Below, piece after piece: positions 46,141-57,293 of a stretch of DNA of 64,000 bases. Within the stretch, counting starts at the first letter, position 1; each line of letters starts with the position of its first letter. Below the pieces are notes generated by a model. It did no database searches. It was not told the DNA's origin and saw only the letters and a list, made by a program, of their open reading frames with translations. This DNA is from Endocalyx cinctus. Its lineage: Eukaryota > Ascomycota > Sordariomycetes > Amphisphaeriales > Apiosporaceae. The stretch covers positions 7,137,418 to 7,201,417 of the forward strand of contig BCKC01000001.1 of NCBI GenBank assembly GCA_001600455.1. The letters run 5' to 3'. Both the position numbers and the translations under genes were made by a program.

Positions 46141-48191
46141 ATGATGGCGCTTCCTAGACGCCCCTCGAAGCGATGGTCTTGGTCTCTCAAGGATACTTAT
46201 GGTTCGTTTTTGCTTGATTCTAACTTTGACACCTGATTGGATAACGAATGTCTTGCTGACTGGTCTTATTTTCGCGCAATTCAGCCTTCATCGCAGCCTT
46301 TTGCGAAGCCCAAGCACGAAGTTCTCCTCACCAGATTAGTTCTTCCCGAACCCGACTTCAACCGCGGTCCACCCTATCCGATATCCGATGTTTATCGACG
46401 CACCGGCATAGATCCTTGATGCCCGCATATTTATATACTCGCGAATCTTCACCTTTATTACGACAACCCCGCCTCTTACGATCTGAATTTCATACTTATT
46501 TTGTCACGCATTTACCTTCCTCCTCCCTCCACCCTGACTCTCGAGCACCCGCCGGCCCCCATCATAAACTCCCCAGATCAGCCGCTGCCCCTCATACTAG
46601 CGATTCAGGTGCTCGCGCACCGCCCGTCTCGCCGCCTCATCTCCCTTCAAATCGCGACCTCACCGTTGTCCGCATTCCGCTACGGTCTGCAAAACATCAC
46701 TTTGGAGCCACCGAATCCCGTGGATCTCGTCCTTATAATGAAGATACCAACCAAGCCGGAACCATTGACATGCCTGCTTTTGCAAAGCGTGCCCCCATTA
46801 GTCTTGTACGTAGTGCTATGAACAAGAGCGGGGAAGGTACATCGGCAGATAGTCTTTACGGAGATCCGCAAATATTTTATTTTGCCGTGTTTGACGGTCA
46901 TGGTGGTAACCAGTGTAGTGAGTTTCTCCGAGACGAACTTCACGGGTATATTGAAGAAGCCGCACAAGAGTTTGAGCTGAAAAGCAGTCTGCGTGCTTTG
47001 CGCAAACATCGTAAGGACTCCTCGGGCACATCACAAACCAGTTCACCGACACCATGGTTATCAGATGCCGACGCCGGGGGGCAAAGAAAGCTGGACAAGC
47101 TAGACATAAAAGGCTCAAAAGAAATTCAAAAAGAAGCAGAGGCTCAGATCCCTGAAATGAACAAGCATGGCGCTATCATGGATATTGAAAACCCCGGCGC
47201 CATCGATGGAGTTGATCCCGTCCCTGCCAAAGTCTCGGAGTGCAAAGCCAGAAAACTTCAACAAGAGCTAGTCAAGGAATATAAGACCACGATAGGGGGG
47301 TATTTTCGTCGTTTTAATCCAAGTCATTTTAATTTGCTCTCCCAGGATCCTGACTCTCCCGCTCCACCTGTCAGCGTTGAATCTGTCTTGACCTACGCAT
47401 TTTTGCGAGCGGATCTAGACTTTGTCACGGCTCAAGCAAGAAAACCGGACCCGGATGATCCCTACGTTACGGATCGAGCCCTTAACATGGATGAAGTACT
47501 AGGTAAACCCCATCACATGACCCCCTCAGGCCATGGTATAGGGGATATCGCTCGCTTTAAGGGGGGCTCCACCGCGTCCATAGCACTAATATCTACCCCC
47601 ACCCCCGCCCCCTTTTGGCACCCTGCCGCCACTTCGACTCTATTAGTGGGGCACGTAGGTGACACGAGAATTTTACTATGCGAGACAGCCACAGGCCTCG
47701 CAAAACCGTTAACTTCGGATCACCACCCTTCTTCGCCGGCAGAATCCCATCGTCTTCGTCGGTTTGCCGCATCCTTCGTGACTGATTCTTTCGGCGAGGA
47801 GCGTATCCAGGGTCTCGCCAATTCGCGAGCATTCGGCGATATCGCGTCAAAGCGCCTGGGTGTGTCGGCCGAACCCGAGATAACGCGCACGGAATTAGGA
47901 CCGGCTCAGTATTCCTTCTTGGTGCTCATGTCGGACGGCGTGAGTGGGACGATTAGCGATCAAGAGATTGTCGACGTTGTTAAAGAGGCTAAGACCCCTG
48001 AGCAAGGCTCAAAAGATATAATCGCGTACGCCACTGAAGTTAGCCCGGAAGGTGACAATGCCACCGCGTTGGTGGTTAGGCTCGGTGGTTGGGAACGAAG
48101 AAGTGAGGGTGGTCTAGGCAGCCTGGGAACGAAAGAAATCCGCGACTACAGGCGAGAGGAGGCCTCGGATCCCAGGAGAGGGAGAAGATAG
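46141..48191 (+). CDS. PP2C-family Ser/Thr phosphatase, probable mitochondrial Ptc6-like
   Basis: Proposed exons 46141-46201 and 46285-48191 give 655 residues. The intron has donor GTTCGT, branch-like CTGAC and acceptor TTCAG. The frame is open from that acceptor into the main domain. A simpler start at the ATG at 46419 would give 590 residues. All PP2C motifs are present: RGSRPYNEDTNQ, FAVFDGHGGNQ (D224), KGGSTASIALI, LVGHVGDTRILL, LTSDHHPSSPAE, SRAFGDIASKRLG, FLVLMSDGVSG and GDNATALVV. The enzyme uses two metal ions to dephosphorylate phosphoserine and phosphothreonine. The basic, acid-poor N-terminus fits a mitochondrial targeting sequence, as in yeast Ptc6/Aup1. A long insertion (about residues 240-390) separates motif DGHGG from GGSTA. 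Confidence 0.88.
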
Positions 48192-50700
48192 ATGCATACG
48201 GCAAGCAGGGGGCAAACCCCGCCGAACACACACGGTTGCATTTCAGACATTTTGTGTCTCCAATCAAATCGTGTACTAGAACTGAGTAATACTCATTAGC
48301 GTGCGCCAATTGATTCGAAGAAGTGGAAATATGATGCAAACTAGGGATCAATAAAAACTTTTCCAATGATGAACATCAATCATGTTATGTCCACGCTGAT
48401 AGCTTTTGATAAAATGGGGTCATATTTATCGGAAACATAAACTCTATCATTCGTCCAGATACACTGCTATCCTAGCTTCCTGTCCAATCGAACACTGGAT
48501 AAAAATATAAGAGCACATACATACTCTGTTTGATTGTAATGAAATCCTCGTCTATACGTTGGATAAATAATCGTGCGTTAACTGTCATCTTACTGTAAGA
48601 TTCACTTGGCTATCTAGCCTACACACGAAGCTATATGGGGATTTATTATACCTACCCACGTTTTTCCTTCAGTCTTTTCTCTCCTCTCGATTCATTTCTT
48701 TCCTGCCAAGTTACTTTTCTGAAGCAACCTTTGGTGCGTTTCAGTATTCCAACGGCAGCATAATATGACTGCGACTTGAGATAAGTCATGTGACGATAGA
48801 AATCTCTCGTATTTGACAAATGATAGAGTGTATTATGAGAGAAGTCTATTAGATGTTCAGCTGTAGAGGCGCTGCTAACTTGGGTGACCATTTTCCGTTT
48901 CCCCTCTTTCTGCGGACGAATACGCTTATAGGTTTCCGTTTACATGACATGAAGTAATCCCTAAAATACCCAAAGCGTGTCCTATGCATAATGAGGGTCA
49001 AATACGCTCTCGTATCGTGAGATGCCAAACAAAGTGTCACGGCGGCCTCCCAAAAACACAAAAGCAACATATCTTACAGTTTATAAAGACGTCAGAAAGT
49101 ATCCATAATCAGCGTTGATATAGGACCGTGACCGACTTAGCTGCTAAGAGGACCAAATGATGACTTAATTATGTCGGCTCTTAAGGTTTTTGCCTAACAT
49201 GCTGACTTCTGATCGCATAATTTTGCTGAGCATACCGGCTTCTTGGCAAGTAAGCCTACGAATCAGATAGAATAGATTCACTACGAACCGAGTGCGGTGA
49301 GAAATTAATGACATTTACTAGGCATCACGAGAATAGAGAAAAAGAAGAAGAAAAGGTCGTTTATGCCTATGGATTTTGGACGTGTTTGTTTGATCTATTT
49401 ACGACGACAAGATAGCCTATATGATAAACGAAATCTTTTATCGCCTTATGGATTCCATAGTACCGTCAGCTCTGGTGTGATGATAGTGGCTCCGCCATCA
49501 GAAACCAACATACTCCGCCGGATGTTTATTTACTAGTCTTTTTCTAGTATTATCTCGTCGGACCGTATGAGTTCCGTGATGGAAATCAGGACATTATCTC
49601 ATACTTAGCTTAACATGTGCTGACCGTCCCAAAAGCCAACAACGTGTTCATGGGCTGTGGGCTAGCCCTAGTGTTGGAGAGAAGCGGGAATGAGAGATCC
49701 GAATAAGCGCAATGTGTGAAGCTAGTCATGGCGACAAGCTCGGAACGCTATAGGCAGATGTTTTTATTTTACTCTATTTTTATTTGTATTCTTCAATCTC
49801 TTAGCAATGCTTCAGTAGCTAAAAGTCACCAAGTTATTATTATACCTGCAAGGGACGCGAAAATAATTACAGCCTCGACTCAACAAGCGAAGCCTACTGG
49901 GAATCAAGTTTTTTGTTTCCCTTACCAACTTTAACTTTGATTAGCCCGTTGATCTAAATAGAGAATTTGTTAGGGTGGCAGTGAGGGACTGAATCAGGAA
50001 ATATGAGGAGGTCAGAACTTTAAATCAATTTTTGGGTATGTGTGTTGTTTTATGAGTTGGGGGTCGAAATACGAGAAATATTAAATCAGACTTAAGCGCG
50101 TAGATGAGAGGATTCGGATTCAATGCAATACGGATGTTAATTACAGGTCGTTTGTTAGCTGCATGTTTGTATGTTGGATGCTTGTGTGTGTGTATGTGTG
50201 TGTGTATTATGCGATGTGCGGACTACTGTCAGCAGATCTGTCCTAGCCCCATCTTGAACTCGGAAAATAAGCCAAAGGCTATGTAAAGTTGAAGTAAGTG
50301 CACTTGTATATACTAATGTACATTAGATGATCTAGAAACGAGATAAAAATAGATTATCGTAGGGCTGACCGCAGTTGCTAGCTGGGAAAGGTAAGAATTC
50401 AGCCGTGAGGCTGCGTTGAAAGTTTGTGAGGGATGCTGCAGTGGTGACATCGCGATGCTGTTTAAGAAGCATATCATAAATAGACATTATGATGATGGGA
50501 TGAGTATAAAGTCGTGATGATCCCGCCGTTATTCAAGGACAAATTCTCTCATTATCATCACTATCACTACACACACAATAACAACAGCATTAGACACCTC
50601 AACAATACAAACTTTTAGTCAAACTTCTCTTCTCAAGTATCATACAATCTTTCTTCTCTTTCGAATAAACACTCGATATTACCCCTCACAAACCATCAAA
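48192..50700. other. Intergenic region (2.5 kb)
   Basis: No gene is supported. Short open frames on both strands have no recognisable domain. The last 200 nt are the promoter and leader of the secreted But2-like protein. Confidence 0.6.
50505..50510 (+). promoter_or_regulatory. Candidate TATA box of the secreted-protein gene
   Basis: TATAAA lies 190 nt upstream of the ATG and is followed by a CA- and CT-rich leader without ATG. Such leaders are common for highly expressed fungal genes. The position is compatible with a transcription start near 50540-50580. Confidence 0.45.
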
Positions 50701-51309
50701 ATGAAGTACACTACTGCCGTCCTCTCTCTCCTCTCCGCCACTCTTTCCTTGGCCGCTCCCACCGCCTCTTCCAGCAAGAACGTCGCCGCCCGTGACTTGC
50801 CCGAAGCAGACGGGTTCATCGTCCCCAGCATCATCAAGAACCACAATGTGAACACCAACCTCAACACCATGGACACGAAAACGGCGACGGTGCGCAACGG
50901 CGGCGTCGAGACCTCGACGCTGTACCAGATCCCGATCCCGATGAACCTAGCCGGCAAGACGTGCGGGCTCGTGTTCCGGGCCGCCAACATCGGCAGCGGG
51001 GATAGTGTCATGGGCGAGGCGGCCATGGACATCTTCAAGAACGGCTTCACCGACCTCGCCAACCTGACGTCCGGAAACCTCCGGGACCAGCAGCTCGCCC
51101 GCATCCGCTTCGACTTCGACTCGGGCTCCTACGACTTCGACGACGGGGACGTCGTCTCCACCATCACCAGCTTCCCTTGCCCCTCCGGCAAGAAGCTCAA
51201 CTGGGAGAGCGTCGCCGTCGGCAGCTTCGATATCAACGTCGTTAAGCAGGACTTCAAGGTCTCCTCTACCACCGAGGCTCCCAACGGCCTCAGCATTGCT
51301 TACTGGTAA
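50701..51309 (+). CDS. Secreted But2-like protein, 202 aa
   Basis: A single exon of 202 residues. Residues 1-19 are a signal peptide (MKYTTAVLSLLSATLSLAA), and a VAARD segment could be a pro-peptide processing region. The mature domain, with KTATVRNGGVETSTLYQIPI, AGKTCGLVFRAA and WESVAVGSFDINVV, resembles the beta-rich domain of fungal secreted proteins annotated as But2 C-terminal-like. This match is from memory of the pattern and is moderate. There are only two cysteines. Codons are strongly biased to C/G in third position, far more than in neighbouring genes, and the leader is CT/CA-rich, so high expression is likely. Extracellular or wall-associated, function unknown. Confidence 0.88.
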   Translation: MKYTTAVLSLLSATLSLAAPTASSSKNVAARDLPEADGFIVPSIIKNHNVNTNLNTMDTKTATVRNGGVETSTLYQIPIPMNLAGKTCGLVFRAANIGSGDSVMGEAAMDIFKNGFTDLANLTSGNLRDQQLARIRFDFDSGSYDFDDGDVVSTITSFPCPSGKKLNWESVAVGSFDINVVKQDFKVSSTTEAPNGLSIAYW

Positions 51310-52875
51310 AATAAGAAAGGATCGGTCGCTGATAGATGGAAGAAAGACTTTTTTAATGTATCTTGCATTTGGTCTGGGAGTTTTACATAAGATCGAGGGA
51401 TATTTTGGTTATAAATATAGAATTGCATAAAGATTATGGAAATAGCTGTGAAAATGTTAGTGGCGGGAGTTGGAAGCTATTCGTGGTTATATACTTTCCT
51501 TAGATTTGTTATCAAGAGTCAATTGAAGGATATTTGCCTTCACATATTTTCTTTTAGCCATTTATGTACCTCTTGCTTTCGTATACCTTTCTCTAGTGTC
51601 GATGGTTTCCTGCGTAGCGATGCTAACAAGAGAACATTAGTCATATATTTATAAAAGAATGGCATAAAATTTAGTTGGTGTCTCAAGGAACTTGTGATAA
51701 ATCACGGTACTACATGCACTTACGCTCGATGATTTATCTTCAGGAGGAATCGAAGCGAGTGCGACAGCAGAAAACCAAGGCATGGCTATTCCGGGATGCT
51801 GGAGCAATTTCTTGGTGACAGGTAGGTAATCGACGGAGGAGTTCGAGCCAGTCTGTTGTGTTTTAGTTGTTGTAGTATATGACAACTCTTTCAAGCCCCC
51901 CTCTCTTTCATGAACCTCGAGATTCTTCTAATATTTATATATTTACTCTACCAGATGGATTATTATAAGCTATTTATGGGACATCCCAGACAGCAACAAT
52001 CCTTCTATTTCCAATCATCGCTGGATAATGAGAATATTGTCGCGGAAACTTGAACGAAAGAAGAATATCAGATCCTCGTCATTTGCGTGGAGCTGAGCTG
52101 ATGGAACTGTGAATGAACGACGTGGGTTATACGATTAGAACTAAAAATGAACGTCTTGGCTCGAAATGTTTAGTGTGACACAAGTCTAATCTAGTAACAA
52201 AGTCAGAATAATCTTATAAAATGTCCCTGAACGGTGGAAGAGTGGATAATAGAAAGTAATTATTAGACTTATTCAAGTTACAAAAACATAGCCGAGTTGT
52301 AGTATCTATCAACAAGTCTTAAGGTTGAAATGCCTGAAGTAGTTCCTCTTGGCGAAGTATCCGTTATGAGCGGACCATAGTAAGTTGGACTAACCCCTGA
52401 AAGAGTTATGCTGCTTACGTTTCCAGCGTCTGAATGTTTCAGACAAGTCTGTTGATATACACCCTGACACCCTTGAAAGTTGCTTACGTTTCCCGCATCG
52501 CTAGTGTTTGATTGGTTAGTGATGACATAGTATAATTGGCTTCAACTTCATGACAGCCAGGGGGGTGCTTATAAGCTCAATAGATACCGCCGCAAGGGTC
52601 TGGGATCTTACAATTCACAGTTGCTTACGTTTCCTGCATAGCTGTAGCTGAATACAGCCTCGATTTAATGATAATAATAATTATGCTAGAGGCAAGAATA
52701 TGATGACCTGATTCTAATAGAATTTTCTATATAAATGGCTTTTGCCCAGTGTTTTGGCTGAACTTTCGGGTTTCTCTTTATCTCACCTATCAAGATTAAT
52801 ATTCTTTTCACCTCAAATTTCAAAATCAACTGAAAATTAAGCAAGTCGCAAGTCATTTCCTCCAGTGCACTAATC
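51310..52875. other. Intergenic region upstream of the dehydrogenase, with a triplicated motif
   Basis: No gene is seen. Between 52411 and 52640 a GCTTACGTTTCC element occurs three times in the same orientation (reported as repeats). The rest is AT-rich sequence containing the secreted-protein 3' UTR and the dehydrogenase promoter. Confidence 0.7.
52411..52640 (+). promoter_or_regulatory. Three direct copies of GCTTACGTTTCC upstream of the SDR gene
   Basis: Exact 12-mers start at 52413, 52482 and 52623, all on the plus strand, spaced 69 and 141 nt. The first two also share CCCT(T)GAAAG just upstream, and all three are followed by a GC dinucleotide after one variable base. The TTACGT core resembles half of a TTACGTAA bZIP site, and a bZIP gene lies next door. 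They end about 240 nt before the SDR start. A regulatory role is inference; a small local duplication is the alternative. Confidence 0.5.
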
Positions 52876-54089
52876 ATGGCTGCGTGTTCGAGCAAACCCG
52901 ACCTAAGCGAAGAAAACCTGCCAAGCCAGGCTGGAAAGGTACGATTCCCCCGTACTGAGAGGTTATCTAGTCATCTGACGTTTAAATTTCCTCATTAGGT
53001 TTTCATCGTTACCGGCGGTTCTAGTGGGTTCGGTAAAGAGCTAGTCAAGATGCTGTACCAATGCCACGGCAAAATCTACATCGCCGCACGCTCGGAGACC
53101 AAGGCCGTTGCTGTTATCCGCGAGATAGAAGCATCATTCCCGGCGTCGAAAGGACAGCTCGAATTTCTGCCCCTCAATCTCGAGGACCTCTCGACCATCG
53201 CATCGACAGCACAGAAGTTTGCCGCCAAGGAGAGTCGTCTGGACGTGCTCTGGAATAATGCGGGCGTCATGTTACCGCCGAAGGGTGCCAGGAACGCCCA
53301 GGGTTACGAGCTCCAGCTCGGCGTCAACACCATGGCCGCTCTCCTCTTGACCCAGCACTTGCGTCCGCTGCTGGCGGAGACGGCGCGCTTGGCTCCCAAG
53401 AAGTCCGTGAGGGTCGTCTGGGTGTCTTCGATGGCGGTCAAGTCGGCGCCGAAGCCTGCTATTGACTTTGAAAATATCGGGTACGAGAAGGATGAGCCGC
53501 CCTTCACGAAATATTCGCGTAGCAAGGCGGGTATGATCATGATTGGGGCTGAATTCGGGAGAAGGGCAGCTAATGAGGGCATAATCAGCGCGGTGAGTTT
53601 TCTTTTCTTTTCTTCTCGATCATTTCACCCAGAGATGTATTGTACTGATTACAATCTTTTTGATCAGATTGTCGAGCCAGGCCTCGCCCGCACAGGACTT
53701 CAGGAAAATTTCGGTACAATGAGGAAGATGCTCATGGTGAGTTTTTTTTTTTTTTTTTTAATTCTTACAAGACGTGTTTTTAGTTTGCGTTTGATTCGCA
53801 ACCAGCTAACTTTGGACTTGTCAGAACATGGTGGGAGGTACTCCCAAGGAAGGTGCGTGTGCAGAGCTGTTTGCCGGCTTCAGCTCCCAGATCCCGGAGC
53901 AGAGCAATGGAGTATGGGGTAAGAAATATCATATTCTTTGCGAGAAATAAAATCTATTTGAGACTCGACTAACGTTCAATAGTTTCGCCACCTGGTCGCC
54001 TCAAGCCCTGTCGGGCAGACTTCTTCGAAGAGCAGATGTGCAGAAGGTACTGGGAGTGGATGGAGGATCAGTTGAAACCTTATCTCTAG
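52876..54089 (+). CDS. Short-chain dehydrogenase/reductase
   Basis: Five exons, 52876-52938, 52999-53592, 53668-53736, 53825-53918 and 53983-54089, give 308 residues with continuous phase. The Rossmann motif is TGGSSGFG (26-33), followed by NNAG (107-110), the catalytic serine near 164-165 and YSRSK (Y193, K197). This is a classical SDR using NAD(P)H, similar in layout to fungal WW-domain-oxidoreductase/retinol-dehydrogenase-like proteins. The ending GRLKPCRADFFEEQMCRRYW is typical of that group. Substrate unknown. It is convergent with the bZIP gene, 369 nt between stop codons. Together with the bZIP and UstYa genes it may form a small metabolic locus. Confidence 0.93.
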
Positions 54090-54458
54090 GGCTCTGCGAG
54101 CACCGATTGTATACCATATAATTTAGGATGTAAATCTGAAGGTACGAAAGAAGAATCATCTCGACTGCTATAATATACACTTAATTTACTTGGAACTGCA
54201 TGGGAAAGTAGGCTACTCTCTAGGCTACAAGTTCACTCATTTTACACAAGCTACGAAGAGGGTAAATGTAGATATTTAAATAGTTGAAAACAACATACAT
54301 CACATGTTCCTAATATCCCCTGGCGAATATTGTCGAGGAAAAATTTATTAGAAAGGTTAATTATGGCATGGCTGACATATCTATTTCAACAGGACGCTCC
54401 CAGTCTGATAATACTACGTAATGATCATTTGTTCTAATATATTGCTTATGCGGTATTC
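54090..54458. other. Convergent intergenic region (SDR / bZIP)
   Basis: Short AT-rich stretch holding two 3' UTRs. No gene is seen. Confidence 0.7.
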
Positions 54459-55605
54459 TCACTTGTTATCAAGACCTTGCATAACTCTCCACCACGCGCT
54501 CGTCCTAGAGATTTCACTATTTTCGCCCCCCGTCAGAACTGCCCACTTCTCCAAGAACCACGGAGCAGCTTCCCAACTTCGGGAATCCCACGGCGCTCCC
54601 TCCCCACGGCCGTGCATGGAACCCATTGTCGAGCCCCAGCACCTGATTCCGTCGTTGAACATATCAAGACACAAATCATCCTCGTCAATAGTAGGCGAGC
54701 TGACGCAGGTAGCCGTGATGATGTTGTCACGGAACGACGGCCACGGGATGAGGTCGATGTGCGGATGGTGCGGTATCGTCTTTTGGAGGAGGGTAGGCTG
54801 GAGGTCCCGAGCGATCTGGCGATCTACGGGCTCGTCAGGCTCGCACGTCCATGCCGTATCCTCGTCTAACATCATTTCCATCGTGATTTTCATATGCTGT
54901 GCGTTTACGTACTGCGCCGATAGGGAATTCGTCGCTGTTAATGTGATAGTTGCTGGGACCGACCTCGGATAGCGCGGCACTTCAGGTATGTCCAGAGAGG
55001 GCCATTCCGGTGGATTATTGAGAGTAGCAAGAGTCTTAATACCGTGGGCGACAGCATGGTAAATATCAACCTCTGGGTGAGCAGATAAGATTCTGCTAAT
55101 CCAACTGGAGGAAGAAAGGTTCAAGGCGCTGTCGAATAGGGGATCGTCCATTGCATAGCCCGAGTTTATCAAACCGTACTTCATAACATCGCGAAAGCTA
55201 AAGCGCTCTTTTGCCATGATCCGTAAGGAATTCTGAGATATATCCTGCGCAAAGAACTGTAGAACAACTTGGAACAGATGAGAGTATGGAGGCCCTTTAG
55301 AGGTAACTATTCGCGCATAAAAATCTATGTTTTCTAAGTCGCTAGAAACTGGAGCACTTCTGGGAACCCCTGAGTCGTTACGTTGGATGGGAAGAGGTAT
55401 GTCACCATTAGACAGCGCCGAGACCACCATCTCCTCTAGTGCTCGGATTCTTTCTTTCTGCCTCGCACCTACATTCATAGTGTCAGTTTCCAAAGTTATA
55501 TGAAGCTCCGGTAATAGCGTACTACTTACGATAAGCGCGCTGGGCTTCTGCATTTTGTCGCTTGCGTCGGGCAGTAATCTGGCCAGTAGGACGTGATTGA
55601 GGCAT
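54459..55605 (-). CDS. bZIP transcription factor with DUF3425 C-terminal domain
   Basis: Two exons, complement of 54459-55468 and 55530-55605, give 361 residues. The short first exon completes the basic region: RRKRQNAEAQRAYR followed by ARQKERIRALEEMV. This contains the bZIP N-x7-R signature (N18, R26) and a short zipper. The C-terminal half is the DUF3425 domain found in many fungal bZIP proteins: LLQKTIPHHPHIDLIPWPSF, DDLCLDMFNDGIRCWG and a final WEAAPWFLEKW. Such proteins often sit beside specialised-metabolism or stress genes. It is convergent with the SDR gene and divergent from the UstYa-like gene, so it is a candidate local regulator. The adjacent CTTACGTTT repeats are possible targets, which is inference. 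Confidence 0.93.
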
Positions 55606-57293
55606 GTTTCACTCTCAACGTTATTTCTCCTGCGTTACCCTCGGTCATTAATATCTAGTTAAGCGAAGTGATGTCTAAGTGATTAGTTGAATTAACTGTA
55701 CTGGACGTAACAATAGTAAGAAGCAGAAAAAGTAAATTAGAAAGTAAACTAGAAAGCAAGAAAATTCTAGGAAGCGACTGGCAACATAGCTAGAAATAAT
55801 CTGAATTCTTAAAGAAATTACAATGGAAAAGAGGCCAATTTGAGTCAGACTCAGCTGGCGTTTTAAGGTCGACGTCGGATACGGCTAGTTCAGCTCATCT
55901 CATGTATATTCATAATTCCGTATACTAATTTCAATTAGGATCATCCTGGCCGCCAAGATATAACGTCAGATGGGATAATACGCCGAGATTTTGATGGAAT
56001 AAAAAAAGACTTAAAAAAGGAGACTGTAACTTATTTAAGCTTAGATAATGACTTTTGTGTTTATACTTATCAGCGCTGATTTCCCGATTACGCCGTATTC
56101 GATAACTTGATTGAACCGCCAAGGATTCTTGCGACATAATTAGGGCGAAGTGGTATTTTATTAAAACTATTTTACGACTCTCTATGAATCTCCACGCGAA
56201 TTGCAATGCCGCCTACTTCGCATCTGAAGCTCGTAGGGAGGTGGATAATCTAACCTCTCAAGGAAAGGTCTGGATTATAAAAATGGCGGGCAATTATGAT
56301 ATACAGGCTACTCTGTATAACATCTCGGGTCGTTTCATTTTGTACTTATACAACTCAATCTACTTTAATATGGCCTGGTATGGGTTGACGATGAACCCTC
56401 GTACCGTGTCTAGCATGAGTACTCAAGCTTCCGATTAACATATCTAAGCATCATACCTGCTCAATATTGAATTATTAAATTCTCTTAGCAGCGTACCGCC
56501 CGGCTCAGTTCATTTTTTTTTATATTTCTTCTTTTCATATATAATTGCCGCGGAACGAAAAGGAAGCATGGGGTATTATTATCCTGGTTCAAAACTTAGC
56601 GCTACCGAATTCTCGGAGTTCAAGTGCTTTGTAAACTACTGTGTACACTATCTGACTAAGTATCTAACTACTTACATATACTACGTACATAGTACTCTGT
56701 CAGTATGTACTATGTAGACTCGGTTACACGTAAGTAAATTTATATGCTGAAACATCATTGACTGACTACTAATACCCCCCCCCCTACTCCCCAGATTATA
56801 TGTACATAGTACACAGTAGTGATTTCCAATGCTATGGGGATTTCTATCGTTACGAGAACGAATGTGCATCTACTCTAGTATAGATGTAATGTAGCCATAG
56901 GGTTCAGGGGTGGAGTCGACCTTGTTTTAATTGTGTATCATTATTGTTACTTATCCTTTTATGGCATAGTCCTACGTATGTGACCCCAGTATGAAAACCC
57001 CCTGAAACTTGATGCAACCAACAATGCCAGCTACGAACATGGTGAAAAGTGCCAAGCCGAAACAATTAAAGTGGAGATTATCGATTTCCAAAACCCCAAA
57101 GAGTAGACCCTTTATTAGCTTAGCGATGCATTAGTAGATAGCTTTGATATATATACGTTTGAGGGATTCCTACTACGACCATAACACTTTCGTCTCATTT
57201 TCTCTCTTATTTTTCTTGGTATACGAAGATCTTCGGGAATCACTGGAGGATATATCGAAGCTTAATTAAATCGAACAAATACACTACCCAAAA
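55606..57293. promoter_or_regulatory. Divergent intergenic region between bZIP and UstYa-like genes
   Basis: 1.7 kb separating two divergently transcribed starts, so it must contain both promoters. It includes a cluster of CATAGTAC/GTACTATG elements at 56681-56717 and 56810-56819, partly arranged as an inverted repeat, and a C10 run near 56775-56784. A plus-strand 84-codon frame (56184-56438) has no domain. No RiPP-like precursor with repeated Lys-Arg-flanked units is present. Confidence 0.55.
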
